Shown here: positions 45,081-54,521 of the stretch, piece by piece
How positions within the stretch are numbered: the first letter of the stretch is position 1
How the letters are laid out: each line of letters opens with the position of its first letter
Source: RH-AL1 sp965198715
GTDB lineage: Bacteria; Pseudomonadota; Alphaproteobacteria; Rhizobiales; Beijerinckiaceae
Reading direction: 5' to 3'
DNA length: 64,000 nt
Assembly (NCBI GenBank): GCA_965198715.1
Contig: CBDAPV010000002.1
Coordinates: forward strand, 1,798,001-1,862,000
Notes under the pieces: generated by a model
What the model saw: the letters and a program-made list of their open reading frames with translations, nothing else
The model's database searches: none
Told to the model about the DNA's origin: nothing
Program-made: the position numbers and the translations under genes

Positions 45081-45206
45081 TTCCGGGGCGAGCGCAGCGA
45101 GAGCCCGGAACCCATGACAACGTGCGAGCCGGCGAGCGCGGCACCATTTCGCGAACCGCCCAGCCGCGTTGTCATGGGTTCCGGGCTCGCCTTCGGCGCC
45201 CCGGAA
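45081..45206. repeat. large imperfect inverted repeat (dispersed element, best copy)
   Basis: Arms of about 40 bases: left TTCCGGGGCGAGCGCAGCG.. ending in CATGACAACG (45081-45122), right CGTTGTCATGG..CCCCGGAA (45167-45206). They pair almost throughout with a loop of about 44 bases. The element lies after the ACP operon and before metY, occupying most of the 233-base gap. Degenerate copies occur at 26282, 51982, 54522 and 61647. Confidence 0.85.
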
Positions 45207-45301
45207 AGACGGCAGTCGCGGCGGTGGCATGCGGCCTGCAGCCATCTGACCGCAGGCGACGAGGGCGTCCCGTAACGGCACGCTCAGCGAAGGACCAGGT
45301 G

Positions 45302-46597
45302 ATGCGCAGCGAGACGATTGCGATCCACGGGGGCTACGACGGCGATCCCGCGACGCATGCCTGCGCCGTGCCGATCTACCAGACGGTGGCCTACGAGTTC
45401 GACAGCGCCGACCATGGCGCCGCGCTCTTCAACCTCGAGGTTCCGGGCTACCGCTACAGCCGCATCGCCAACCCGACCTGCGCCGTCCTGGAACGCCGCG
45501 TCGCGCAGCTCGAGGGCGGCGCAGCGGCGCTCGTGACCTCGACAGGCCAGGCCGCCTTCCACTACGCCATCTCGACCTTGGCCGACCACGGCGGCACCAT
45601 CGTCGCTCCGGCGCAGCTCTACGGCACCACGCACACTTTGCTGGCCCACGTGCTGCCGCGCCAGGGCATCCGCACCCGCTTCGCCGCCGACGCCAGTCCA
45701 GAGGCCATCGAGGCGCTGATCGACGACGATACTCGCGCCGTGTTCTGTGAGAGCATCGGCAATCCTGCCGGCAACATCGCCGATGTGGCGGCGCTGGCCG
45801 AGGTGGCGCACCGCAACGGCGTGCCGCTGGTGGTGGACAACACCGTCGCCACGCCAATCCTGTTCCGGCCGATCGAGCACGGCGCCGACATCGTCATGGA
45901 GAGCCTCACCAAGTTCATGGGCGGCCACGGCACCACACTCGCCGGCGCGGTGATCGACAGCGGGCGCTTCCCATGGCGCGAGCACGCCGCCAAGTTCCCG
46001 ATGTTCACCGTGCCGGACGAGAGCTACCACGGCATGGTCTACGCCGACCATTACGGTGCGGAATGCTATATCGCCCGCGCCCGCTCGGTGTACCAGCGCA
46101 CCTGCGGCGCGGTGCTCTCGCCGTTCAACGCCTTCCTAATCCTGCAGGGCATCGAGACGGTGGCGCTGCGCATGGAGCGACACGTCGCCAACGCCCGCGC
46201 CGTCGCCGAATTCTTGCGCGCGGACCCGCGGGTGGCTTGGGTGACCTACGCCGGCTTTCCCGACAGCCCATACTACGAGCTGTCACAGCGCCTGATGGGC
46301 GGCCAGGCCTCGTCGCTCTTCACCTTTGGCGTGCGCGGCGGCTTCAAGGCCGGCAAGCGCTTCTACGACGCGCTAGGCCTCATCAAGCGGCTGGTCAACA
46401 TCGGCGACACCCGCTCGCTGGCCTGCCATCCGGCCTCGACCACGCATCGTCAGATGAACCCGGACGAGCAGCGCGCCGCCGGCGTCACGCCCGACCTCAT
46501 CCGCATCTCGGTCGGCATCGAGCACGTCGACGACATCGTCGCCGACCTCGACCAAGCGCTCGCCGCGGCCGCCGGCCTCGCCCAGGCCGCGGAGTAG
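45302..46597 (+). CDS. metY: O-acetylhomoserine aminocarboxypropyltransferase (PLP, MetY type)
   Basis: PLP enzyme that makes homocysteine (or methionine) directly from an acylhomoserine and sulphide. The 431 residues show the trans-sulphuration signatures IHGGYDGDPATHACAVPIYQTVAYEF, RYSRIANPTCAVLERRVA, TSTGQAAFHYA, VDNTVATPILFRP and the PLP Lys204 in ESLTKFMGGHG. The start at ATG 45302 with AAGGA upstream gives the family N-terminus. It is followed by metA four bases downstream. No SAM-II-type riboswitch pattern is visible in the leader, only the tail of the inverted repeat. Confidence 0.93.
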   Translation: MRSETIAIHGGYDGDPATHACAVPIYQTVAYEFDSADHGAALFNLEVPGYRYSRIANPTCAVLERRVAQLEGGAAALVTSTGQAAFHYAISTLADHGGTIVAPAQLYGTTHTLLAHVLPRQGIRTRFAADASPEAIEALIDDDTRAVFCESIGNPAGNIADVAALAEVAHRNGVPLVVDNTVATPILFRPIEHGADIVMESLTKFMGGHGTTLAGAVIDSGRFPWREHAAKFPMFTVPDESYHGMVYADHYGAECYIARARSVYQRTCGAVLSPFNAFLILQGIETVALRMERHVANARAVAEFLRADPRVAWVTYAGFPDSPYYELSQRLMGGQASSLFTFGVRGGFKAGKRFYDALGLIKRLVNIGDTRSLACHPASTTHRQMNPDEQRAAGVTPDLIRISVGIEHVDDIVADLDQALAAAAGLAQAAE

Positions 46598-46601
46598 CAC
46601 C

Positions 46602-47525
46602 GTGCCGGTCGTCCTCGACACGCCAGCCTCGCCCGCCCGCGGCACCTGCGACGTCGAGATCGGCCTGCTCAACAACCTCGGCGATGCCGGCATGGAGGGC
46701 GGCGAGCGCCAGCTGATCGACCTGCTGGAGCGGGGCTGCGGCGCCGCGCGCGTGCGGCTGCGGCTGTACGGCCTGCCCGCGATCGCCCGCGGCGACGAGG
46801 CCCAGGCGCGAGTGGTGCGCCGCTATCATGGTCTCGACGCGCTGCTGGGCAGCCGCCTCGACGGCCTCTTCGTCACCGGTGCCGAGCCCCGCGCCGACAA
46901 CCTGCGCGACGAGGCCTTCTGGCCCGAGCTCGCGCAGGTAATCGACTGGGCGAAGACCGGCACGCGCTCGACGATCTGGTCGTGCCTCGCCGCGCACGCC
47001 GCGGTGCTGCACCTCGACGGTATCGCGCGCCGGCCGCTGCCGGCCAAGTGCACCGGCATCTTCGCCGTGACGGCGGCGGGTGACCACCCGCTTCTCGCGG
47101 GTGCCGGCGAGAGCCTGCAGGTGTGCCACTCCCGCTGGAACGATCTCGACGAGGTCGAACTCGCCGCCGCCGGCTATGGGGTGCTGACGCGCGGCGCGAT
47201 CGGCGTGGATAGCTTCGTGCGCACCTGCGGCAGCCAGTTCGTGTTCCTGCAGGGTCACCCCGAATATGATGCCGAGGCGCTGAAGCGCGAGGCGCGCCGC
47301 GACCTGGCGCGCTGGCAAGCGGATCCGTCGCGCACGCCGAGCCTGCCGGCGAACTATTTCGCGGCGGAGGACGAGGCGACGCTGCGCGCCTACGTGGCCG
47401 CCGGCCGCGCCGAAGCGGTCCTGCCGGAGGTCGGCGCGCCCATGCCGTGGCACCGCGACATGGCCGTCGCTCTGTTCCGCAACTGGCTCGCCCTGCTCGC
47501 CACGAGCGCCGCTCGTGCGGCGTGA
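46602..47525 (+). CDS. metA: MetA-type homoserine O-acyltransferase
   Basis: Glutamine-amidotransferase-fold enzyme that activates homoserine with succinyl- or acetyl-CoA, giving the substrate of MetY. The 307 residues show IGLLNNLGDAGMEGGERQ, TGAEPRADNL, the nucleophile Cys128 in IWSCLAAHAA, and the His-Glu pair in QGHPEYD (His219, Glu221). The N-terminus lacks the family's usual MPI..PA segment but retains the core. GTG start at 46602, four bases after the metY stop, so the two form one operon. Confidence 0.88.
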   Translation: MPVVLDTPASPARGTCDVEIGLLNNLGDAGMEGGERQLIDLLERGCGAARVRLRLYGLPAIARGDEAQARVVRRYHGLDALLGSRLDGLFVTGAEPRADNLRDEAFWPELAQVIDWAKTGTRSTIWSCLAAHAAVLHLDGIARRPLPAKCTGIFAVTAAGDHPLLAGAGESLQVCHSRWNDLDEVELAAAGYGVLTRGAIGVDSFVRTCGSQFVFLQGHPEYDAEALKREARRDLARWQADPSRTPSLPANYFAAEDEATLRAYVAAGRAEAVLPEVGAPMPWHRDMAVALFRNWLALLATSAARAA

Positions 47526-47559
47526 ACCGCCGCCCCCCGGAATGACAACGGGCAAGGCC

Positions 47560-48486
47560 TCACCCCAGCACCTCGCCGATCTCACGGGCGATCGCCGCAA
47601 GCGCAGGCGCAGCGGCGGGGACAACGCCGGTGAGGCCGTAGAAATGGTGGACTAGCGCCCCGTGGTCGGTGTGGCGCACGTCTACGCCCGCCGCGCGCAG
47701 CTGGGCGGCGTAGGCGAACCCCTCGTCGCGCAGCGGATCGAAGCCGGCGGTGTGAATCAGCGTCGGCGGAAGGCCGGCGGGATCGGCGCGTAGCGGCGAG
47801 ACGCGCGGGTCGTCGAGCGGCCGGCGCGGCGCGTAAAGGGCGAGGTCGGCCACCATTGTCGTGGCATCGAGCAGGTGGCCGGCGCCGTAGAGCCTCCTGG
47901 ACTCGCGCGCCTCGGCGAAGTCGAGCACCGGACAGAGCAGCACCTGCGCCTTGAGCTGCAAGCGTCGGCCGAGCACGCCGGCGACAATCGCGGCCAGCGT
48001 GCCCCCGCCGGAATCGCCGCCGATGCCGAGGCGGCCGGGCAAGATCCCCAACGCACCGGCCTCGCGCGCGCAGAAACGCGTCGCGGCATAGGCGTCGAGG
48101 ATCGCGACGGGAAAAGGATGCTCCGGCGCCAAACGATAGCCGACCGAGACGATGCGGCAGCCCGAGCCGGCGGCGAGACTGCGGCACAGTGCGTCGTGCG
48201 TGTCGAGGCTGCCCGCCACCAGGCCGCCGCCGTGAAAATAGACCAGGCCCGGCGAGGGCCGCGGGCCGCCGGCCGACGCGTAGAGCCGCAGCGGGATGGC
48301 GTGACCGCCGCAGCCCGTCGCCTCGTGGCTCTCGACCTTCACCGTGGCATCGGGCGCGCGCGAGAAGCGCATCAGCCTGGCGAAGGAGGCGCGGCGCTCC
48401 TCGACGTCCAACGCGCCGCCGCCGGTGCCGGCGAGCCCGACCATGGCGAGGAAGCGCGCCGCCTTCGGGTCCATCCCCTCCGTCAT
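47560..48486 (-). CDS. alpha/beta hydrolase, hormone-sensitive-lipase family
   Basis: Esterase of 308 residues. The oxyanion motif YFHGGGLV, nucleophile elbow GGDSGGGTLA, acidic residue in FDPLRDEG and His in HHFYG give a full catalytic set of the HSL/acetyl-hydrolase group (family IV). No signal peptide, so cytosolic. ATG 48486 (MTEGMDPKAARF) is used; ATG 48474 is equally possible. It is divergent from the aminotransferase gene. Substrate unknown. Confidence 0.88.
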   Translation of the reverse strand: MTEGMDPKAARFLAMVGLAGTGGGALDVEERRASFARLMRFSRAPDATVKVESHEATGCGGHAIPLRLYASAGGPRPSPGLVYFHGGGLVAGSLDTHDALCRSLAAGSGCRIVSVGYRLAPEHPFPVAILDAYAATRFCAREAGALGILPGRLGIGGDSGGGTLAAIVAGVLGRRLQLKAQVLLCPVLDFAEARESRRLYGAGHLLDATTMVADLALYAPRRPLDDPRVSPLRADPAGLPPTLIHTAGFDPLRDEGFAYAAQLRAAGVDVRHTDHGALVHHFYGLTGVVPAAAPALAAIAREIGEVLG

Positions 48487-48512
48487 CGAACCGCCGCGAC
48501 CATCGGGCAAGC

Positions 48513-49421
48513 ATGCATGCCATGACCTCCGCCGCAGCCGACGCCGCCGTCACGACCACGGACACCTGGACCTTCTACGAGGGCGCCTGGCACCCGGGCA
48601 ATCACCCGATCATGGGGCCGCGCACCCACGCCGCCTGGCTCGGCACCACGGTGTTCGACGGCGGCCGCGTCTTCGAGGGCTACGCGCCGGACCTTCGCGC
48701 CCATTTCGAGCGTGCCAACGCCTCCGCCATGGCCTTCCTGCTCGAGCCGCGCGTCGGCGTCGGCGAGTGGATGGCGCTGGCCCGCGAGGGCATCGCCCGC
48801 TTCCCGCCCGAGGCCGCGCTCTACGTGCGCCCGATGTACTGGCCCGAGCACGGTGCCGCCGGTGGCGGCGTGCGCTTCGATCCGACGTCGACGCGCTGGT
48901 GCCTCTGCCTCTACGAGGCGCCGATGCCGGCACCGACCGGCTTCGCCGTCACGCTGTCGCCGTTCCGCCGCCCGACGCGCGAGACCGCGCCGGTCGAAAG
49001 CAAGGCCGGCTGCCTCTACCCCAACGGCGGCCGCGCGCTGATCGAGGCCTATGCCAGAGGCTTCGGCAATTGCGCCATGCTGGACGTACTCGGCAACGTC
49101 GCGGAGCTCGCCAACTCCAACATCTTCATGGCCCGCGGCGGCGCCGTGCACACGCCGGCGCCCAACGGCACCTTCCTCGACGGCATCACGCGGCGCCGCA
49201 CCATCGCGCTGCTGGAGGCCGACGGCGTGGCGGTGCACCAGCGCGTCATGCGCTGGGAGGAGTTCTGCGAAGCCGACGAGATCTTCGCCACCGGCAATTT
49301 CGCCAAGGTGGTGCCGGTGACCCAGGTCGAGCAGCGTGAGCTGGCGCCGGGACCGCTATGGCGGCGCGCGCGCGAGCTGTACTGGGACTTCGCGCGGACC
49401 CAGCCGGTCTCCGAGCTATAA
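48513..49421 (+). CDS. class IV PLP aminotransferase (branched-chain amino acid aminotransferase type)
   Basis: A 302-residue transaminase. WLGTTVFDGGRVFEGY at the N-terminus, RPMYWPE, the PLP-binding Lys in ESKAGCLYPNGGRALIEA, and ELANSNIFM followed by FLDGITRRRTI are the family marks. It probably interconverts branched-chain amino acids and keto acids; close relatives include D-amino acid transaminases and aminodeoxychorismate lyases, so the exact substrate is open. ATG 48513 used; 48522 also possible. The gene stands alone, divergent from the esterase. Confidence 0.87.
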   Translation: MHAMTSAAADAAVTTTDTWTFYEGAWHPGNHPIMGPRTHAAWLGTTVFDGGRVFEGYAPDLRAHFERANASAMAFLLEPRVGVGEWMALAREGIARFPPEAALYVRPMYWPEHGAAGGGVRFDPTSTRWCLCLYEAPMPAPTGFAVTLSPFRRPTRETAPVESKAGCLYPNGGRALIEAYARGFGNCAMLDVLGNVAELANSNIFMARGGAVHTPAPNGTFLDGITRRRTIALLEADGVAVHQRVMRWEEFCEADEIFATGNFAKVVPVTQVEQRELAPGPLWRRARELYWDFARTQPVSEL

Positions 49422-49526
49422 CGACGCCTCACAAACAAGAACTATAACCGGTCCATTGTCGATCACAGTCTGCGATATCCCTTAAGGCGCGCGGCGTAGA
49501 TTGTCTTCGATCAAGGGACAGTCTCC

Positions 49527-51953
49527 ATGCGTTCGGTCCTCACATGCGTCACCCAAGCGCATGACCATCGGCTCATCGCGCTCGCAGTGCTCGTCTGCAC
49601 GGTCGGGGTCTACGCGTGCTTCGCGGTCGGCGCGCATGCGGTCCGCCAGAAAGGCCGCGAGGGCCGGCTCTGGGGCGCCACAAGCCTCGTTGCGGCGGGC
49701 TGCACCGCCTGGGCGACGCACTTCCTGGCGCTGATGTCGTTCCGGCCGGGCGTCAAGGCGGCGTTCGAGCCGGTCGCCACGGCCGCTTCGCTCCTCTGCG
49801 CCGTCGTGATCATCGGCTGCGGCTTCGTCATGATCTTCCGTGCGCGCGACGTGAAGCAACGCTTTCTCTCCGGCGCGGTGATCGGGTGCGGCGTCGCCGT
49901 GCTTCATTACCTCGGCCAGATGGCCTATGTCGTCGCCGGCCATATCGAATGGGACTGGCAGCTCGTCGTCCTCTCCGTCCCGTTCAGCATCGCGCTGGCA
50001 GGTACCGCGACTTTGACCGGGACCGCCCGAAATCGGACGATCAGGCACGCCGCCGCACCCTTGCTGCTGCTGTCGATCGCCGTGCTGCACTTCAGCGGCA
50101 TGACCGCCGCCAGCATCCGTTTCGACCCCACGGTGTCCCTGCCGCTCGATGCGGTCGCGCCCGAGGTGATCGCTCCCGTCGTCGCCGGTGTCTGCTTCGG
50201 CCTTCTCGTGCTCGCCATCGTCGGCTTCCGCTTCAGCCGCGCCGCCAAGGCGCGCATCCGCTTCGAGCGTAACCGCCTCCACAAGCTGGCCGATGTCGCT
50301 CTCGAAGGCCTGCTGATCTGCGATGGCGGTGCCGTGGTCACGACCAACAGCAGCTTCGTGCGGTTGTCGGGGATGGACCGGTCTGCCTCGATCGGACTTC
50401 GCGCCAGCGCGTTCTTCCCCTACCTCGATCTTTCCAGCCTGCCGGAACACGAAGAGCGCGAGACCCAGATGCTGGACGCCGAGGGCGGGTTCGTCCCGGT
50501 CTGCGTGTTGCGCAGCGAGGTTCCGGTCGGACGCACCACGCAGACCGTCTATGCCGTGCGCGATCAGCGCGAGCGCCTGCGCACCGAGGCGAGATTGCGC
50601 ACCCTGGCCTTCAACGACACGCTGACCGGCCTACCCAACCGCAGCCGTTTCCACGACCTGCTCGAGCTGCACGCACACGCTCGTATCGGCCAGGATCTCC
50701 CTTTCGCCGTGCTCATCGTGGATCTCGACCGCTTCAAGCCGGTCAACGACATGCTCGGGCACGCCGCGGGCGACCTTCTGCTCCGCAAGGCCGCGGAGCG
50801 GCTGAGATCGATCATGGCGGGCGACAACGTGGTCGCCCGGCTTGGCGGCGACGAGTTCGCGGTGCTCGTGTCCGACGCGCGCGACCCGGCGTCCTGCGGC
50901 CTGCTGGCCGAGCGCTGCATCGAGGTTCTCTCGAAATCCTTCATGCTCGACGACCAGCCGGTGTACGTGGGCGCCAGCGTCGGCATCGCAATGGCCCCGG
51001 CCGATGGCACGGAACCGGCAGACCTCCTGCACGCCGCCGACCTCGCGCTCTACGCCGCGAAGACCGGCGGCAAGGGCACCTTCCGGAAGTTCGATCCCGA
51101 ACTCGATGCCAGGATGCGCGAGCGCAGGCTTCTCGAAGCCGGCCTGCGCCAGGCTTTGGCGGAAGACCAGTTCGAACTGCACTACCAGCCGCTGGTCGAG
51201 ACCAGCACCAGGCAGGTCACCTCGGCCGAAGCGCTTGTGCGCTGGCGGCATCCGGAACGCGGCCTGGTCCCGCCCGCGGATTTCATTCCCCTCGCCGAAG
51301 AAACCGGCCTGATCGTCGCCCTCGGAGCCTGGGTGCTGCGCACGGCATGCGCGGAGGCGGCGACGTGGCCCTCGCGACTCGGCATCGCGGTGAACCTTTC
51401 GCCCGTGCAATTTCGCAACGCGGGTTTGATCTCCACCATCAACGAAGCGCTTGCTGCCGCTGGGCTCGAGCCGAGCCGGCTCGAACTCGAGATCACCGAA
51501 GGCGTGCTGCTGGACGACGAGCAACGCACGCTGGCGATCCTCAACGAGCTACGCTCCAAGGGCGTCCGCATCTCCATGGACGACTTCGGCACCGGCTACT
51601 CGTCACTGAACTACCTGCGGCGTTTTCCTTTCGACAAGATCAAGGTCGATCGATCCTTCATCCGACAGCTGCCGGCAGATGCCGAGAGTGCCGCCATCGT
51701 TCGCGCCATCATCACCATGGGCGCCTGCCTCGGCATCACCACGACGGTCGAGGGCGTCGAGACATCGGAGCAGTACGACTTCACCGTCGCGGAGGGGTGC
51801 CAGCACGTGCAGGGCTACCTCGTCAGCCGTCCGCTCCCGTCTCGCGATTTCGCGACGTTCCTGCGCACGACCTCGTGGCAGAAGGACTCGAGCGAGCAGA
51901 CGGCCGACGAGTGTCCTCAGACCAGCAGTGTGCCGGCCTTGGCGGCGGCATAG
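49527..51953 (+). CDS. MHYT-PAS-GGDEF-EAL cyclic-di-GMP protein
   Basis: An 808-residue membrane signalling protein. The N-terminal MHYT sensor (about residues 15-240, seven helices) has three motif variants: WATHFLAL, VLHYLGQMAY and VLHFSGMTA, thought to bind a metal or gas. A PAS domain follows (about 255-345), then GGDEF with intact RLGGDEFA and EAL with intact AEALVRW plus DDFGTGYSSL. Both the cyclase and the phosphodiesterase may be active. ATG 49527 is used. It is convergent with hisS, with a half copy of the dispersed repeat between. Confidence 0.93.
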   Translation: MRSVLTCVTQAHDHRLIALAVLVCTVGVYACFAVGAHAVRQKGREGRLWGATSLVAAGCTAWATHFLALMSFRPGVKAAFEPVATAASLLCAVVIIGCGFVMIFRARDVKQRFLSGAVIGCGVAVLHYLGQMAYVVAGHIEWDWQLVVLSVPFSIALAGTATLTGTARNRTIRHAAAPLLLLSIAVLHFSGMTAASIRFDPTVSLPLDAVAPEVIAPVVAGVCFGLLVLAIVGFRFSRAAKARIRFERNRLHKLADVALEGLLICDGGAVVTTNSSFVRLSGMDRSASIGLRASAFFPYLDLSSLPEHEERETQMLDAEGGFVPVCVLRSEVPVGRTTQTVYAVRDQRERLRTEARLRTLAFNDTLTGLPNRSRFHDLLELHAHARIGQDLPFAVLIVDLDRFKPVNDMLGHAAGDLLLRKAAERLRSIMAGDNVVARLGGDEFAVLVSDARDPASCGLLAERCIEVLSKSFMLDDQPVYVGASVGIAMAPADGTEPADLLHAADLALYAAKTGGKGTFRKFDPELDARMRERRLLEAGLRQALAEDQFELHYQPLVETSTRQVTSAEALVRWRHPERGLVPPADFIPLAEETGLIVALGAWVLRTACAEAATWPSRLGIAVNLSPVQFRNAGLISTINEALAAAGLEPSRLELEITEGVLLDDEQRTLAILNELRSKGVRISMDDFGTGYSSLNYLRRFPFDKIKVDRSFIRQLPADAESAAIVRAIITMGACLGITTTVEGVETSEQYDFTVAEGCQHVQGYLVSRPLPSRDFATFLRTTSWQKDSSEQTADECPQTSSVPALAAA

Positions 51954-51981
51954 CGCGCGTCGAAGCCCATCCGGAGGGCGC

Positions 51982-52024
51982 AATGGGTTCCGACTTCGAG
52001 CTGCGCACGCGCCCGGAATGACGA
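51982..52024. repeat. half copy of the dispersed inverted repeat
   Basis: AATGGGTTCCGACTTCGAGC followed by CGCCCGGAATGACG, matching one arm of the element at 45167-45206. Located between the convergent GGDEF-EAL and hisS genes. A shorter remnant (CCCCGGAATGACAAC) lies at about 47536-47550 between metA and the esterase gene, also convergent. Confidence 0.5.
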
Positions 52025-53596
52025 TCATTCGTGGCGGCCCAGCACCTCGCGCACGGTATCGACCAGCGCATCCTCCGCCACGGCCATCTGCGCCTTGGCG
52101 CGCAGTTCGAGGTAGTCGGCGCGGTCCTTGGTGCTCTTGGCGAGTTCCAGGCCGAGCACGAGGTCGCGCACCACCACCTGCGGGCCGGAGGCGTGGTCGC
52201 GCTCGTTGGAGCCCTGGATCACGGCGCAGCGGCAGCCGCGCTTGTCGGCGTATTTGAGCTGGGCGTTCATGCCGGACGAGCCGAGGTAGAGCTCGGCGGC
52301 GATGCCGGCCTGGCGCAGACGGGTGACCAGCGCCTGGTAGCGGGCGATCTCGGACCGATCCAGGACCAGCACCACGACGGGTGCCTTCTCCTTGTGGCCG
52401 GCCATCAGCGGCGAGCCGATCGCCTGCAGCGCCGCCTGCAGCCGCGACACGCCGATCGAGAAGCCGGTGGCCGGCACCTCCTCGCCGCGGAAGCGGCCGA
52501 CGAGGCCGTCGTAGCGGCCGCCGCCGCCGACGGAGCCGAAGCGGATCGGCTTCCCGTCGTCGCCCTTGACCTCGAAGGTCAGCTCGGCCTCGAAGACGGG
52601 ACCGGTGTAGTATTCGAGGCCGCGGACGACCGAGGGGTCAATCTTGAGGCGCTTGGTTCCGTAGCCTGCCGCCAAACCCAGGTCAGCTATCATCTGCAAT
52701 TCATCGAGGCCGTCTCGGACTTTGTCATTGCTTCCGAAGTGAGCGCGAAAGGTTTTGATCGTCTCGTTGTTGGAAAAGGCATTTTCACCTGAGTTGGTTT
52801 CAAGCGCAGAGTCCGCTCGTTCCGATTCGGATATGCCTTTGACATCGACAAGCTGAGCACTCGATCCAAGCCACGTCATGATTTCGTGTTGCTGTTCTTC
52901 GTCGAGACCAGCACCTTTCGTGAAATCGCCCGATTCGTCCTTGCGACCCTCTCCCAGGAGAAGACGTACTTCGTTTCCGAACTTGTCGAACTTGTCCATC
53001 GCCCGCAGCACGGTGAGCCGCCGCCCCGCGTTCTCCGGCCCGCCCAGCCCGATCGCCTCCATGACGCCGTCGAGCACCTTGCGGTTGTTGACCTTGATGA
53101 CATAGTCGCCGCGCGCGATGCCGAGCGCCTCCAGCGTGTCGGCCGCCATCATGCAGAGCTCGGCATCGGCGGCGATGCTCGCCGAGCCCACGGTGTCGGC
53201 GTCGAACTGCATGAACTGGCGGAAGCGGCCGGGGCCGGGCTTCTCGTTGCGGAACACATAGCCGGCGCGAAACGAGCGGTAGGGTTTCGGCAGCCTGTCG
53301 AAGTTCTCCGCCACGTAGCGGGCCAGCGGCGCGGTCAGGTCGTAGCGCAGCGAGAGCCACTGCTCGTCGTCGTCCTTGAAGGAGAATACGCCCTCGTTGG
53401 GCCGGTCGAGGTCGGGCAGGAACTTGCCGAGTGCGTCGGTGAACTCGATCATCGGCGTCTCCACCGCCTCGAAGCCGTAGAGCTCGTAGACCTGGCGGAT
53501 CTTCTCCAGCATGCGGTGGGTCGCTGCGATGTCGGTGGTGCCGCGGTCGCCGAAGCCGCGCGGCAGCCGCGCCAGCTGCTTGTTGGGATCGCTCAT
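52025..53596 (-). CDS. hisS: histidyl-tRNA synthetase
   Basis: Class II aminoacyl-tRNA synthetase, 523 residues. Motif 1 region RQVYELYGFEAVETPMIEF, motif 2 YVFRNEKPGPGRFRQFMQFDADTVG, histidine-binding RGLEYYTG and GGGGRYDGLVGRF (motif 3 precursor), and a motif 3 stretch ATGFSIGVSRL, then an anticodon-binding domain. The segment at about 52680-52990 (LDEEQQHEIMTW to GLDELQMIADL) has clearly lower GC and unusual sequence compared with the rest. ATG 53596; no Shine-Dalgarno stands out. Convergent with the GGDEF-EAL gene. Confidence 0.95.
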   Translation of the reverse strand: MSDPNKQLARLPRGFGDRGTTDIAATHRMLEKIRQVYELYGFEAVETPMIEFTDALGKFLPDLDRPNEGVFSFKDDDEQWLSLRYDLTAPLARYVAENFDRLPKPYRSFRAGYVFRNEKPGPGRFRQFMQFDADTVGSASIAADAELCMMAADTLEALGIARGDYVIKVNNRKVLDGVMEAIGLGGPENAGRRLTVLRAMDKFDKFGNEVRLLLGEGRKDESGDFTKGAGLDEEQQHEIMTWLGSSAQLVDVKGISESERADSALETNSGENAFSNNETIKTFRAHFGSNDKVRDGLDELQMIADLGLAAGYGTKRLKIDPSVVRGLEYYTGPVFEAELTFEVKGDDGKPIRFGSVGGGGRYDGLVGRFRGEEVPATGFSIGVSRLQAALQAIGSPLMAGHKEKAPVVVLVLDRSEIARYQALVTRLRQAGIAAELYLGSSGMNAQLKYADKRGCRCAVIQGSNERDHASGPQVVVRDLVLGLELAKSTKDRADYLELRAKAQMAVAEDALVDTVREVLGRHE

Positions 53597-53730
53597 ACGG
53601 GCCTCTCGGGAGGGCCGTGGTCTAGCGGGGGTCGACCATGGGAGCAAGGCCGCGCTCTTCCTACCCGCGACACGCGGCCCCATATGCTGCCGCGCGGCCG
53701 CGAGACGCCGCGATCGACTGGGAGAAGACC

Positions 53731-54498
53731 ATGTCACCCGAAGAGCGCCAGCTCCTGCAGGGCGTGTTCGACCGCATGCGCAACAACGCCAACGGTCAGC
53801 GCGACCCCGAGGCCGACCGGCTGATCGCCGACAACATGCGTCAGCAGCCCTATTCCTCCTACTACCTGACCCAGGCCGTGATCGTGCAGGAGCAGGCGCT
53901 GCAGGCCGCCAGCCAGCGCATCCAGCAGCTCGAGCAGCAGGTGCAGCAGGTGCAGCAGGTCCCGCAGCAATCCTCGGGCGGCGGCGGCTTCCTGTCGAGC
54001 ATCTTCGGCGGCGCGGCCGCCTCGCGCGAGCCGGTGCCGGCGCAGCGCCCACCGGTGTGGAACCAGGGCACGCAGGCGCCGCCGCCGGGCTACGGCCAGC
54101 AGCCGGGCTACGGCCAGCCGCAGCAGCAGGGCTACGCGCCGCAGCAGCAGGGGGGTCCCTGGGGCGGCCAGCAGCCGCAAGCGCCGGCCGGCGGCGGCTT
54201 CCTCAAGGGCGCGCTCGGCACGGCGGCGGGCGTCGCCGGCGGCGCGCTGATGTTCGAGGGCATACGCGGCCTGATGGGCGGCCACGGCGGCGGTTTTGGC
54301 GGCCTCGGCATGGGCGAGGGCGTCGCCGGCGTTCCGCAAGAGACGGTCGTCAACAACTACTACGGCGATAGCTCTCAGGGCGATGCTGGTAGCGGCGGCA
54401 CGGCCGCCGATTGGCAGCAGGACGCCGACCAGGACCAGGACGATGCCCAGGACGCCGGCGACGCCGGTGGCGGGGACGACGGCAGCTACAACGTCTAA
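53731..54498 (+). CDS. DUF2076-family protein
   Basis: A 255-residue protein. The N-terminal helix pair MSPEERQLLQGVFDRM..DPEADRLIADNM is the DUF2076 hallmark, followed by a QAVIVQEQALQAASQRIQQLE coiled coil, a Gln/Gly/Pro-rich stretch (PGYGQQPGYGQ repeats), a Gly/Ala-rich helix with FLKGALGTAAGVAGGALMFEGIRG, and an acidic tail of Asp-Gln repeats. Possibly membrane-associated through the Gly/Ala helix. Function unknown. GGAG precedes ATG 53731. Confidence 0.85.
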   Translation: MSPEERQLLQGVFDRMRNNANGQRDPEADRLIADNMRQQPYSSYYLTQAVIVQEQALQAASQRIQQLEQQVQQVQQVPQQSSGGGGFLSSIFGGAAASREPVPAQRPPVWNQGTQAPPPGYGQQPGYGQPQQQGYAPQQQGGPWGGQQPQAPAGGGFLKGALGTAAGVAGGALMFEGIRGLMGGHGGGFGGLGMGEGVAGVPQETVVNNYYGDSSQGDAGSGGTAADWQQDADQDQDDAQDAGDAGGGDDGSYNV

Positions 54499-54521
54499 AG
54501 TCGGCACAGTCTTAGCGCTCG

